In this document: positions 42,626-50,464 of the stretch, piece by piece
Numbering within the stretch: the first letter of the stretch is position 1
How the letters are laid out: every line of letters starts with the position of its first letter
DNA from: Blastococcus sp. CT_GayMR16
GTDB lineage: Bacteria; Actinomycetota; Actinomycetes; Mycobacteriales; Geodermatophilaceae
Reading direction: 5' to 3'
DNA length: 64,000 nucleotides
Assembly (NCBI RefSeq): GCF_004570875.1
Contig: NZ_SPQK01000016.1
Location: 51,214-115,213, forward strand
Translations under genes and position numbers: made by a program
The notes under the pieces: model-generated
What the model was told of the DNA's origin: nothing
The model's input: the letters and a program-made list of their open reading frames with translations, nothing else
The model's database searches: none

Positions 42626-43122
42626 CCCTGGTCGGTGCCGGCGGCCCGCTCGAGCAGGGGGCTCAGCCGGTGCTCGATGAAGCGCCGCATCGTGAGCGCG
42701 GTGTCGATGCGCTGCACGCCCTGGATGGCCAGGAGCTGCTCGGTGATCCGCCAGAGGTCGTCGGCGTCCTTCGCCACGACCTCGACGAGGAGGTCGGCGA
42801 CGCCCGACAGCCCGGTGACCTCGATGACCTCGGGGATGTCGGCGAGGGCTTCGCTGACCTCGGCCAGGCTGCGCTGCACGACGGTGACCGTGACGTAGGC
42901 GCCGAGCCGGTAACCCAGGGCCTCGGGCCGGACCCGCCGGTCCAGCGGCGCGAGGACGGCGTTGCTCTCCAGCCGGGCCAGCCGCGCCTGCACGGTGTTG
43001 CGGGCCAGCCCGAGCCGCTGCGACAGGGCCATCACGCTGGCGCGCGGGTCCTCGGCCAGGGCGAGCAGGAGTCGCGCGTCGGTGGCGTCGACCTCGGGCA
43101 TGTTGCTCAGTCTGACATGCAT
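42622..43122 (-). CDS. Lrp/AsnC-family regulator, BkdR-like
   Basis: A 166-residue Lrp/AsnC regulator. The helix-turn-helix is ASVMALSQRLGLARNTVQARLARLESNAVL (about 38-67) and the C-terminal RAM ligand-binding domain begins YVTVTVVQRSLAEV. ATG 43122 is chosen because TAGGACGTCC precedes it; ATG 43101 is the alternative. It is divergent from the branched-chain keto-acid dehydrogenase operon, the classical location of BkdR, which senses branched-chain amino acids or keto acids. Inverted repeats in the shared promoter region (43137-43175) are good candidate sites. Confidence 0.9.
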   Translation of the reverse strand: MHVRLSNMPEVDATDARLLLALAEDPRASVMALSQRLGLARNTVQARLARLESNAVLAPLDRRVRPEALGYRLGAYVTVTVVQRSLAEVSEALADIPEVIEVTGLSGVADLLVEVVAKDADDLWRITEQLLAIQGVQRIDTALTMRRFIEHRLSPLLERAAGTDQG

Positions 43123-43136
43123 GGACGTCCTACTAG

Positions 43137-43175
43137 TGATTGTTCTGCGCAATCATTCCGAGGGATCTTGCGCAG
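43137..43175. promoter_or_regulatory. Candidate Lrp/BkdR operator cluster
   Basis: Two overlapping inverted repeats occupy the divergent region: TGATTG-TTCTGCG-CAATCA (43137-43155), and CTGCGCAA (43145-43152) with its perfect partner TTGCGCAG (43168-43175) 15 bases away. The spacing near one and a half to two helical turns suits an Lrp-type octamer. Both the regulator and the dehydrogenase operon would be controlled from here. Confidence 0.6.
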
Positions 43176-43319
43176 ATCGGTTCCGGGGTGGTGTTGTCCA
43201 TGCACGGGGGTGTCGTGTCACCATGTGTGAGTGGCGCCACACCCCGGGGCCACGACACGTCCAGAGCCCGCAGCGACACCGGTGACCCCGGCCGCGGCGG
43301 ACGACGCGAGGAGAGTTCC

Positions 43320-44459
43320 GTGACGGCTTTGCGCCAGGCCACCGAGGTGGTCGATCCCGTACCCGGAGCCTCGTCTCCCCATCTGCCGCAGCAGCCCGAC
43401 CTGATCCAGCTGCTCACGCCCGAGGGTGAGCGCGTCGAGCACCCCGAGTACTCCCTCGACATCAGCGACGACGAGCTGCGCGGGCTCTACCGCGACCTCG
43501 CGCTGGTCCGCCGCTGGGACGTCGAGGCGACGGCGCTGCAGCGCCAGGGCGAGCTGGGCATCTGGGCGTCGCTGCTGGGCCAGGAGGCCGCACAGATCGG
43601 CGCCGGCCGCGCGATGGCCGTCGACGACATGGCGTTCCCGACCTACCGCGAGCACGGGGTGGCCTGGGCCCGCGGCGTCGACCCGTTGCACGTGATGAGC
43701 CTGTTCCGCGGCTCCGACAACGGCGGCTGGAACCCGGTCGAGCGGGGCTTCAACCTGTACACGATCGTCATCGGCTCGCAGTGCCTGCACGCGACCGGCT
43801 ACGCGATGGGTGTGCAGCGCGACGGGGCCGAGAGCGCCGTGCTGGCCTTCCTCGGCGACGGTGCGACCAGCCAGGGCGAGGTCAACGAAGCGATGATCTT
43901 CGCCGCGAGCTTCGCAGCACCCGTCGTCTTCTTCTGCCAGAACAACCAGTACGCCATCAGCGTCCCCATCGAGCGCCAGGCGCGGGTGCCGCTGTTCCAG
44001 CGCGCCGCCGGCTTCGGGTTCCCCGGGGTCCGGGTCGACGGCAACGACGTCCTCGCCGTGCTGGCCGTGACCCGGGCGGCCCTCGCGGCCGCTCGTGAGG
44101 GCCAGGGCCCGACCTTCATCGAGGCGTTCACCTACCGGATGGGCGCGCACACCACCTCCGACGACCCCACCCGCTACCGGCTGGCCAGCGAGCTGGAGGA
44201 GTGGAAGCTGCGCGACCCGATCGCCCGGCTCAAGGCCTACCTGGCGCGCACCGGCATCGCCGACCACGCGTTCTTCGACAGCGTGGACGCCGAGGGCGAC
44301 GAGCTCGCCGCCCGCATCCGCAGCGGCACGCTGGAGATGGCCGATCCGCCGGCGACGAGCATGTTCGACCACGTCTACGCCGAGCAGACACCGCCGCTGG
44401 CCGCCCAGCGGGCCGAGTTCGTCGAGTACCACGCGTCGTTCGAGGGGGGCGACCACTGA
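43320..44459 (+). CDS. bkdA: Branched-chain 2-oxoacid (or pyruvate) dehydrogenase E1 alpha subunit
   Basis: A 379-residue thiamine-diphosphate-binding E1 alpha subunit. The family pattern is intact: LYRDLALVRRWDVEATALQRQGELGIWASLLGQEAAQIGAG, the THDP motif GDGATSQGEVNEAMIFAASF ending CQNNQYAIS, and the phosphorylation-loop-like TYRMGAHTTSDDPTRYR. With the E1 beta and E2 genes it decarboxylates branched-chain 2-oxoacids. GTG 43320 follows AGGAGAGTTCC. The divergent Lrp-type regulator favours the branched-chain rather than pyruvate assignment. Its TGA overlaps the ATG of the E1 beta gene (ATGA). Confidence 0.9.
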   Translation: MTALRQATEVVDPVPGASSPHLPQQPDLIQLLTPEGERVEHPEYSLDISDDELRGLYRDLALVRRWDVEATALQRQGELGIWASLLGQEAAQIGAGRAMAVDDMAFPTYREHGVAWARGVDPLHVMSLFRGSDNGGWNPVERGFNLYTIVIGSQCLHATGYAMGVQRDGAESAVLAFLGDGATSQGEVNEAMIFAASFAAPVVFFCQNNQYAISVPIERQARVPLFQRAAGFGFPGVRVDGNDVLAVLAVTRAALAAAREGQGPTFIEAFTYRMGAHTTSDDPTRYRLASELEEWKLRDPIARLKAYLARTGIADHAFFDSVDAEGDELAARIRSGTLEMADPPATSMFDHVYAEQTPPLAAQRAEFVEYHASFEGGDH

Positions 44460-45439
44460 TGGGCATCGAGACGCTGACCATCGGCAAGGCCCTCAACCTC
44501 GGCCTGCGCCGGGCCATGGAGGACGACGCCAAGGTCATGCTCATGGGCGAGGACATCGGCAAGCTGGGCGGCGTCTTCCGGATCACCGACGGCCTGCAGA
44601 AGGACTTCGGCGAGGACCGCGTCGTCGACACGCCGCTGGCCGAGGCCGGCATCCTCGGCACCGCCGTCGGGCTCGCCATGCGCGGATACCGGCCGGTGTG
44701 CGAGATCCAGTTCGACGGGTTCGTCTTCCCCGCCTACAACCAGATCGTCACGCAGGTCGCCAAGATCCACGCCCGCTCCAAGGGTGCGCTGCGCATGCCG
44801 ATCGTCATCCGCATCCCGTTCGGCGGCGGCATCGGGGCCGTGGAGCACCACAGCGAGAGCCCCGAGGCCTACTTCGCACACACGCCGGGCCTGAAGGTCG
44901 TCGCCGTCAGCAACCCGGTCGACGCCTACTGGGGCATCCAGCAGGCGATCGCCCACCCCGACCCGATCGTCTTCCTGGAGCCCAAGCGGCGGTACTGGGA
45001 GAAGGCGGAGGTCGACACCGACGCGACGCCCGACCCGCTGTTCCGCTCCCGCGTCGTCCGCGGTGGCGACGACGTCACGGTGCTGGCCTACGGCCCGATG
45101 GTGAAGACCGCCCTGCAGGCCGCCGAGGCCGCCGAGGAGGAGGGCCGCTCGCTGGAGGTCGTCGACCTGCGCACCGTCTCCCCGCTCGACCTCGACCCGG
45201 TGTACGAGTCCGTCCGCCGGACCGGGCGCTGCGTGGTCGTCCACGAGGCGGCCGTGACCCTCGGCCTCGGCGCGGAGATCGCCGCCCGCGTGACCGAGAA
45301 CTGCTTCCACTCCCTCGAGGCCCCGGTGCTGCGCGTCGGCGGCTACGACACTCCCTACCCGCCGTCGAAGCTGGAAGAGGAGTACCTGCCCGACCTGGAC
45401 CGGGTGCTCGACGCCGTCGACCGCTCCCTGGGGTTCTGA
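44459..45439 (+). CDS. bkdB: Branched-chain 2-oxoacid (or pyruvate) dehydrogenase E1 beta subunit
   Basis: A 326-residue E1 beta subunit. Markers are the N-terminal RRAMEDDAKVMLMGEDIGKLGGVFRITDGL, DTPLAEAGILGTAVGLAMRGYRPVCEIQFDGF, the RIPFGGGIGAVEHHSESPEAYF loop and the C-terminal VLRVGGYDTPYPPSKLEEEYLPD. It forms an alpha2beta2 heterotetramer with the preceding gene product, carries the second half of the THDP site, and acylates the E2 lipoyl group. The start ATG 44459 overlaps the E1 alpha stop, so the two subunits are translationally coupled. Confidence 0.92.
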   Translation: MGIETLTIGKALNLGLRRAMEDDAKVMLMGEDIGKLGGVFRITDGLQKDFGEDRVVDTPLAEAGILGTAVGLAMRGYRPVCEIQFDGFVFPAYNQIVTQVAKIHARSKGALRMPIVIRIPFGGGIGAVEHHSESPEAYFAHTPGLKVVAVSNPVDAYWGIQQAIAHPDPIVFLEPKRRYWEKAEVDTDATPDPLFRSRVVRGGDDVTVLAYGPMVKTALQAAEAAEEEGRSLEVVDLRTVSPLDLDPVYESVRRTGRCVVVHEAAVTLGLGAEIAARVTENCFHSLEAPVLRVGGYDTPYPPSKLEEEYLPDLDRVLDAVDRSLGF

Positions 45440-45441
45440 GC

Positions 45442-46914
45442 ATGGCCACGAAGCAGTTCAAGCTGCCCGACGTCGGTGAGGGCCTCACCGAGGGCGAGAT
45501 CCTGCAGTGGCTGGTCGCCGTCGGCGACACGGTCACCGTCAACCAGCCGATCTGCGAGGTGGAGACCGCCAAGGCCGCGGTCGAGCTGCCCTCGCCGTTC
45601 GCCGGCACGGTCACCGAGCTGCTCTTCGACGCCGGCACGATGGTCGACGTCGGCACGCCGATCATCACCATCGATGTGGGGGGCGCGGCCCCGGCCGCAC
45701 CGGCCGCGGACGAGCCCGCCGCCGGCCTGATCGGCGGCGCCGCGCCCGGCGGCCGGACCGCCGTCCTGGTCGGGTACGGGCCGCGCAACACCGAGGCCAA
45801 GCGTCGTCCCCGGCGCAGCGGTGAGGCCGTCGCCGCTCGGGCGACCGCGCCGCAGATCGTGCTGCCCGAGGCCGACTACGGCTCGGGCACCGACCGTCCG
45901 CCGCTGCTGGCGACCGCGCCCGACGCGGACATCAAGCCGGTGCGGCACGGCGGGCTCGAGGTCGGCCGGCAGGCGGAGGCGCACGCCCTGGCCGGCGACG
46001 CCGCCCCGGCGTCCGAGGTCGAGCACGGCCACCGGCGGCCCCGGCCGCTGGCCAAGCCGCCGGTGCGCAAGTACGCCAAGGACCTGGGCGTGGACCTCAC
46101 CACCGTCGCCGGCACGGGCAGCGGTGGCGTCATCACGCGCGCCGACGTCGACGCCGCGGCCGCCGGTGAGCCGACTTCCGCCCCGGCCTTCTCGGCCATG
46201 AAGGCCCCTTCGGCGGGCGGGGAGCAGCGGATCCCGATCAAGGGCGTCCGCAAGCACACGGCCGCCGCGATGGTGGCCAGCGCCTTCACCGCGCCGCACG
46301 TCACGGAGTTCCTGACGATCGACGTGACCCGGATGATGAAGCTCCGTCAGCGCCTGGCGCTGCGGCCGGAGCTGGCCGGCGTCAAGGTCAGCCCGCTGCT
46401 GTTCGTGGCCCGCGCGCTGCTGCTCGCCGTCCGCCGGCATCCGATGATCAACAGCAGCTGGGACGAGGCGGCCCAGGAGATCGTGGTCAAGGACTACGTG
46501 AACCTCGGCATCGCCGCGGCCACGCCCCGCGGGCTGATCGTCCCGAACATCAAGGACGCCGGCCGGATGTCGCTCGCCGAGCTGGCCGGTGCCCTGGGCG
46601 ACCTGACGGCGACCGCCCGCGAGGGGAAGACCTCCCCGGCGGACATGTCCGGCGGCACGTTCACGATCACCAACGTGGGCGTCTTCGGGGTCGACACCGG
46701 CACCCCGATCCTCAACCCCGGGGAGTCGGCGATCCTGTGCTTCGGGGCCATCCGGGAGGCGCCGTGGGTGCACAAGGGTCGTGTGGTCCCCCGGCAGGTG
46801 ACGCAGCTGTCGCTGTCGTTCGACCACCGGATCGTCGACGGGGAGCTCGGTTCGCGGTTCCTCGCCGACGTGGGTGCGATGCTGCACGACCCCGGGGTGG
46901 CGCTGGCATTCTGA
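45442..46914 (+). CDS. bkdC: Dihydrolipoamide acyltransferase E2 component
   Basis: A 490-residue E2 protein. A single lipoyl domain (1-78) carries Lys44 in CEVETAKAAVELP. A long Ala/Pro/Arg linker (about 80-205) includes a basic KRRPRR patch. A peripheral-subunit-binding domain (about 206-240, VRKYAKDLGVDL, VAGTGSGGVITRADVDA) and the catalytic acyltransferase domain follow, with the active-site motif SFDHRIVDG near the C-terminus. E2 transfers the acyl group from lipoate to CoA and forms the complex core. Its ATG lies two bases after the E1 beta stop. No E3 (lipoamide dehydrogenase) gene is in the window, so E3 is presumably shared and encoded elsewhere. Confidence 0.93.
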   Translation: MATKQFKLPDVGEGLTEGEILQWLVAVGDTVTVNQPICEVETAKAAVELPSPFAGTVTELLFDAGTMVDVGTPIITIDVGGAAPAAPAADEPAAGLIGGAAPGGRTAVLVGYGPRNTEAKRRPRRSGEAVAARATAPQIVLPEADYGSGTDRPPLLATAPDADIKPVRHGGLEVGRQAEAHALAGDAAPASEVEHGHRRPRPLAKPPVRKYAKDLGVDLTTVAGTGSGGVITRADVDAAAAGEPTSAPAFSAMKAPSAGGEQRIPIKGVRKHTAAAMVASAFTAPHVTEFLTIDVTRMMKLRQRLALRPELAGVKVSPLLFVARALLLAVRRHPMINSSWDEAAQEIVVKDYVNLGIAAATPRGLIVPNIKDAGRMSLAELAGALGDLTATAREGKTSPADMSGGTFTITNVGVFGVDTGTPILNPGESAILCFGAIREAPWVHKGRVVPRQVTQLSLSFDHRIVDGELGSRFLADVGAMLHDPGVALAF

Positions 46915-47003
46915 ACCAGGCCTTCTGGGAAAGGACCCCCTGCCCCCCACCACTCGCAGGCTCGTGCTGGGCCCCTGCAGGAGGGCCTGAGAGGATCCCC
47001 GCT

Positions 47004-47399
47004 GTGGACCGTCGTCGTGCCGCCCTCTACGCACTGGTGGCGTTCGCCGTCGCCACCGCGGTGGCGATCGTGATCAGCGGGTCGCGGCCGCACACGGCGC
47101 AGGGTCTCGCGCCGTGGGTCGTCCAGGGGATCGGCTACGCGTTCGCCCTCGCGGCAGCCGTGGAGCTCCTGGTCCCGGCCGCCCATCCGGCCGGGGCCGA
47201 CCGGAAGCTGGGCGGCGCGCTCCTGGCGGCGCTGGCCGCACTGGTCCTGCTGGACGTGTTCGCGTTCGCCGACTCCGGCGGCGGGGCGAACATCGGAGCG
47301 GGCTTCCTCCGGCTGGTCTGCCTGGTCGTGATCGTGGCGGTCGCCGCGCGTCTCCTGGTGAGCACGTTGCGGGTCGGCGGCCGCCGACCGGGGGCCTGA
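47004..47399 (+). CDS. Hypothetical membrane protein, 131 residues
   Basis: Unrecognised. Four hydrophobic segments (about 7-26, 38-55, 68-86 and 100-117) alternate with short basic or Gly-rich loops, giving a small four-helix integral membrane protein. GTG 47004 begins MDRRRAALYALVAFAVATAV with a basic start. One base after its stop the AGE-type isomerase gene begins, so the two are probably co-transcribed. Function unknown. Confidence 0.65.
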   Translation: MDRRRAALYALVAFAVATAVAIVISGSRPHTAQGLAPWVVQGIGYAFALAAAVELLVPAAHPAGADRKLGGALLAALAALVLLDVFAFADSGGGANIGAGFLRLVCLVVIVAVAARLLVSTLRVGGRRPGA

Positions 47400-47400
47400 C

Positions 47401-48567
47401 GTGACCGATCTCGACCGGCTGCTGGACTTCGCGGCGCGTTCCCGGCTGCCTGGCGGTGGGTTCGGCTACCTGGGCGACGACGGCCGGGTGCTCCCGGACC
47501 GTCCGGTGGAGACCTGGATCGTCGCGCGGATGACGCACGTGTTCGGGCTGGCGTACCTGCTCGGCCGACCGGGCGCGGACGAACTGGTCCGGCACGGCGT
47601 CGTCGCCCTCACCGACGGGCCGCTGCGCGACCGGGAGCACGGCGGCTGGCGGGCGAGCACCCGGGACGACACCAAGGCTGCCTACGTGCACGCCTTCGTC
47701 GTCCTCGCGGGCTCCACGTCGGCGGCCGCCGGCGTCGAGGGCGGCCGCGAACTGCTCGACGAGGCACTGGCCACCTGGCAGGCCCGGTTCTGGGACGACG
47801 ACGAGGGCCTGGCCGTCGAGGAGTGGGACCGGGCGTGGACGACCTGCGCGGACTACCGCGGGATCAACGCCAACATGCACGGCGTCGAGGCGATGCTGGC
47901 CGCCGCGGACGCCGTAGCCGAGGAGACGACCGCCGCGCGCCTCCGTGGGCAGGCCCTGCGCAGCACCGAGCGCGTCGTCCACGGCTGGGCGCGGAGCCGG
48001 GACTGGCGGCTGCCGGAGCACTTCACCCCCGGCTGGGAGCCGCTGCCCGACTACAACCGCGACCGGCCGGCGGACCCCTTCCGCCCGTACGGCGTGACCA
48101 TCGGGCACCAGTTCGAGTGGGCGCGGCTGGCGCTGCACCTGCGCGCGGTGACGACCGATCCGCCCGGCTGGCTGCTCGACGACGCCGTCGCCCTGTTCGA
48201 CGCCGCTGCGACGAGAGGCTGGGCCGCGGACGGGCACGACGGGTTCCCGTACACGCTCGACTGGGACGACCGGCCGGTCGTCGGGGCCCGGATGCACTGG
48301 GTCCTCTGCGAGGCGGTCGCCGCGGCGACGGTCCTGGCCGCGGTGACGGGGGAGCGGGCCTACGGCGACCTCGCGCGGCGCTGGCGGGACCACGGCGAGG
48401 CCCTGTTCGCCGACCCGGCCACGGGGAGCTGGCACCACGAGCTCACGCCGGCGGGCGAGGTAGCGAGCGGCACCTGGGCCGGACAGCCCGACGCCTACCA
48501 CCTGGCCCAGATGCTGCTGTTCGACGGACGTCCGGTCCGCGGGAGCATCGCCGCCGCCCTCCCCTGA
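47401..48567 (+). CDS. AGE-family epimerase/isomerase (YihS-like)
   Basis: A 388-residue (alpha/alpha)6-barrel protein of the N-acylglucosamine 2-epimerase superfamily. Family features include RPVETWIVARMTHVFGLAYLL, the HGGWRASTRDDTKAAYVHAFVVLAGS segment, the TCADYRGINANMHGVEAMLAAADA segment, GHQFEWARLALHL and RMHWVLCEAVAAATVL. The His residues in MTHVF, NMHGVEA, GHQFEW and MHWVLCEA line the active site in homologues. Members isomerise aldoses and ketoses such as mannose-fructose or sulfoquinovose; specificity is not clear here. GTG 47401 is the start. Confidence 0.85.
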   Translation: MTDLDRLLDFAARSRLPGGGFGYLGDDGRVLPDRPVETWIVARMTHVFGLAYLLGRPGADELVRHGVVALTDGPLRDREHGGWRASTRDDTKAAYVHAFVVLAGSTSAAAGVEGGRELLDEALATWQARFWDDDEGLAVEEWDRAWTTCADYRGINANMHGVEAMLAAADAVAEETTAARLRGQALRSTERVVHGWARSRDWRLPEHFTPGWEPLPDYNRDRPADPFRPYGVTIGHQFEWARLALHLRAVTTDPPGWLLDDAVALFDAAATRGWAADGHDGFPYTLDWDDRPVVGARMHWVLCEAVAAATVLAAVTGERAYGDLARRWRDHGEALFADPATGSWHHELTPAGEVASGTWAGQPDAYHLAQMLLFDGRPVRGSIAAALP

Positions 48568-48571
48568 CGTT

Positions 48572-49342
48572 TCAGCGCGTGGTCTCGACCAGGGCCTCAC
48601 GGGCGTCGCCGCCCGAGGTCTGCAGGACCAGGACCGGGCCCACACCGGGGGCGTAGAACTTCAGCTCCGCGAGCTCGGGGTGCAGCGGATTGACGTCCCT
48701 GGTGAGCAGCGCGCCGGTGTACCTGCCGGTCGGCGACTCCACCTGTTCCGAGACCGACAGCACCACTGCCTCGTCCTCCGCCTCGCCGGCCAGGTACTCC
48801 TGGCGGTAGCCGAGACCGGGTTCGGGATTCCCCGGGACGGCGATTCCGGGCTGGGCGCCGTCGACCCCGGCCTCCCACGACCCTTCGGTCGACACGACCT
48901 GGCCGTTCTCGTACTCGGCGGTCTGCTCTCCGAGGTACCAGACGTTGCCGTCGCGGTCCTGGGCGTACCAATCGAGGGTGTCCTCGACCGGGGTTCCGTC
49001 TTCGGTGACCAGGTCGTGCACGACGCGGGCCTCGATCCCGGCCGACACGGTGTACGTCTCGTCGAGCACGGTGACCTCCACCCGCTGGACGGAGCCTGTG
49101 CCGTCGGTCTCCTCGAACACCCAGCGGTCGCCGACGTCCATCGGCCAGAAGGGATTGGTGATGTCGACGGAGAAGTCGGCCGGGTCGAGTTCGACTGCCT
49201 CGCTGCCCTGGGGAAGGCTCCCCGGCCGGACCTGATCGAGCTCCGGTCGGCCTGGGGACCCGGCGCAGGCGTTCAGGGTCACGACGCCCACCGCGGCCAG
49301 GGCGAGGACCCGGCCGCGGGGCGCGTCAGCCGTTCCCCTCAT
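48572..49342 (-). CDS. Putative lipoprotein, 256 residues
   Basis: A secreted lipoprotein. The N-terminus MRGTADAPRGRVLALAAVGVVTLNACAGSPG has a signal sequence with lipobox LNAC at about residues 23-26. The mature part is acidic and beta-rich (NPFWPMDVGDRWVFEETDGTG, GNVWYLGEQTAEYENGQVVSTEGSWEAG) and ends GGDAREALVETTR. Similar proteins are widespread in actinobacteria, with unknown function. Its ATG lies inside the 3' end of the PepSY gene (17-base overlap), so the pair is coupled. Both are divergent from the two-component system, suggesting they are its targets. Confidence 0.8.
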   Translation of the reverse strand: MRGTADAPRGRVLALAAVGVVTLNACAGSPGRPELDQVRPGSLPQGSEAVELDPADFSVDITNPFWPMDVGDRWVFEETDGTGSVQRVEVTVLDETYTVSAGIEARVVHDLVTEDGTPVEDTLDWYAQDRDGNVWYLGEQTAEYENGQVVSTEGSWEAGVDGAQPGIAVPGNPEPGLGYRQEYLAGEAEDEAVVLSVSEQVESPTGRYTGALLTRDVNPLHPELAELKFYAPGVGPVLVLQTSGGDAREALVETTR

Positions 49343-49664
49343 CGGAATTCTCGACATCGGCGGAGCTGCCGACGACGGCGAAGTTCTCGTCGAGCTGGAC
49401 GTCGACCTGGGAGCCGTCGTCGCGGGTGACCTCGACCTCGTAGTAGCTCTCCTCGTCGCCCACCTCGGTGCCGGTGACCCGCCCACCTCCGGTCTCCTCG
49501 AGCGCCGCTGCGCCTGCCCTCTGCAGTGCATCCCCGGTGATCGAGGTGTCGGGGCCTTCCGTCGAGTCGTCGCCACCGGCGGCCGCCGCGATCCCGGCCC
49601 CACCGGCCACGACCGCTGCGAACGCCGAAGCGGCGAGGATCTTCCGTGCCGTGCTCCTGGTCAT
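49326..49664 (-). CDS. Secreted PepSY-domain protein
   Basis: A 112-residue exported protein: an N-terminal signal peptide (MTRSTARKILAASAFAAVVAGGAGIAAAAGG) followed by one PepSY domain (ALQRAGAAALEETGGGRVTGTEVGDEESYYEVEVTRDDGSQVDVQLDENFAVVG). PepSY domains act as periplasmic inhibitors or chaperones and are often found beside OmpR-type two-component systems. ATG 49664 is the start. It precedes and overlaps the lipoprotein gene and is divergent from the response regulator across about 128 bases. Confidence 0.87.
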   Translation of the reverse strand: MTRSTARKILAASAFAAVVAGGAGIAAAAGGDDSTEGPDTSITGDALQRAGAAALEETGGGRVTGTEVGDEESYYEVEVTRDDGSQVDVQLDENFAVVGSSADVENSDEGNG

Positions 49665-49792
49665 GTCCTGACTCCTGTCGACCGTGCGGATGTGCTGACG
49701 GATCGATCGTGGGGGACCCTCCTGAACCCAGGCTGACCGATTCAGCCCAGAGTCAGCTGGGGCCGACGATCATGGTGCGCGGAGGAGTCGGC

Positions 49793-50464
49793 ATGAAACT
49801 GCTGGTCGTGGAGGACGACGCCAAGATCGCCGCTGCCCTCCGCCGGGGGCTGACCGCCGAGGGCTTCCAGGTGGAGACCGCCGACGACGGGCTCGTGGGG
49901 CTGTGGCGGGCCCGCGAGGGGGCCTACGACCTCATCGTGCTCGACATCATGCTGCCGGGCCGCAACGGCTACCGGGTCTGCGCCGACCTGCGTCAGGACG
50001 GCGACACGACCCCGATCCTCATGCTCACCGCGAAGGACGGCGAGTACGACGAGGCCGAGGCCCTGGACACCGGCGCGGACGACTACCTGCGCAAGCCGTT
50101 CTCCTTTCCTGTCCTGGTATCGCGGGTGCACGCCCTGCTGCGGCGGGCCGCACTGGGGGAGCCGCCGCCGCTCACCGCGGGGGACGTCGTCCTGGACCTG
50201 CGTGCCCGTCGCGTCCGGCGCGGAGCGGTGGAGGTGCCGCTCACCGCCCGCGAGTTCGACCTGCTCGTCCACCTGGTCCGCCGCGCGGGGCAAGTCGTCT
50301 CCAAGCGCCAGATCCTCGACGGGGTCTGGGACGACGACTTCGCCGGCGACCCCAACGTGGTGGAGGTCTACGTGGCGCGGCTGCGGCGCAAGCTCGACCA
50401 GCCCCCGGGGGCGTGCACCATCGAGACCGTCCGGGGTGCCGGGTACCGCATCCCGCGCCCGTGA
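49793..50464 (+). CDS. OmpR/PhoB-family response regulator
   Basis: A 223-residue response regulator. The receiver domain (1-115) has the acidic pocket VVEDD, phosphoacceptor Asp51 in YDLIVLDIMLPGRNG, the Thr switch in LMLTAKDG and Lys in DDYLRKPFSF. The OmpR winged helix (about 130-223) ends ETVRGAGYRIPRP. ATG 49793 is preferred because GGAGGAG (49781-49787) sits at ideal spacing; ATG 49772 is also in frame. Its TGA overlaps the GTG of the histidine kinase gene. The divergent PepSY and lipoprotein genes are likely regulon members. Confidence 0.95.
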   Translation: MKLLVVEDDAKIAAALRRGLTAEGFQVETADDGLVGLWRAREGAYDLIVLDIMLPGRNGYRVCADLRQDGDTTPILMLTAKDGEYDEAEALDTGADDYLRKPFSFPVLVSRVHALLRRAALGEPPPLTAGDVVLDLRARRVRRGAVEVPLTAREFDLLVHLVRRAGQVVSKRQILDGVWDDDFAGDPNVVEVYVARLRRKLDQPPGACTIETVRGAGYRIPRP

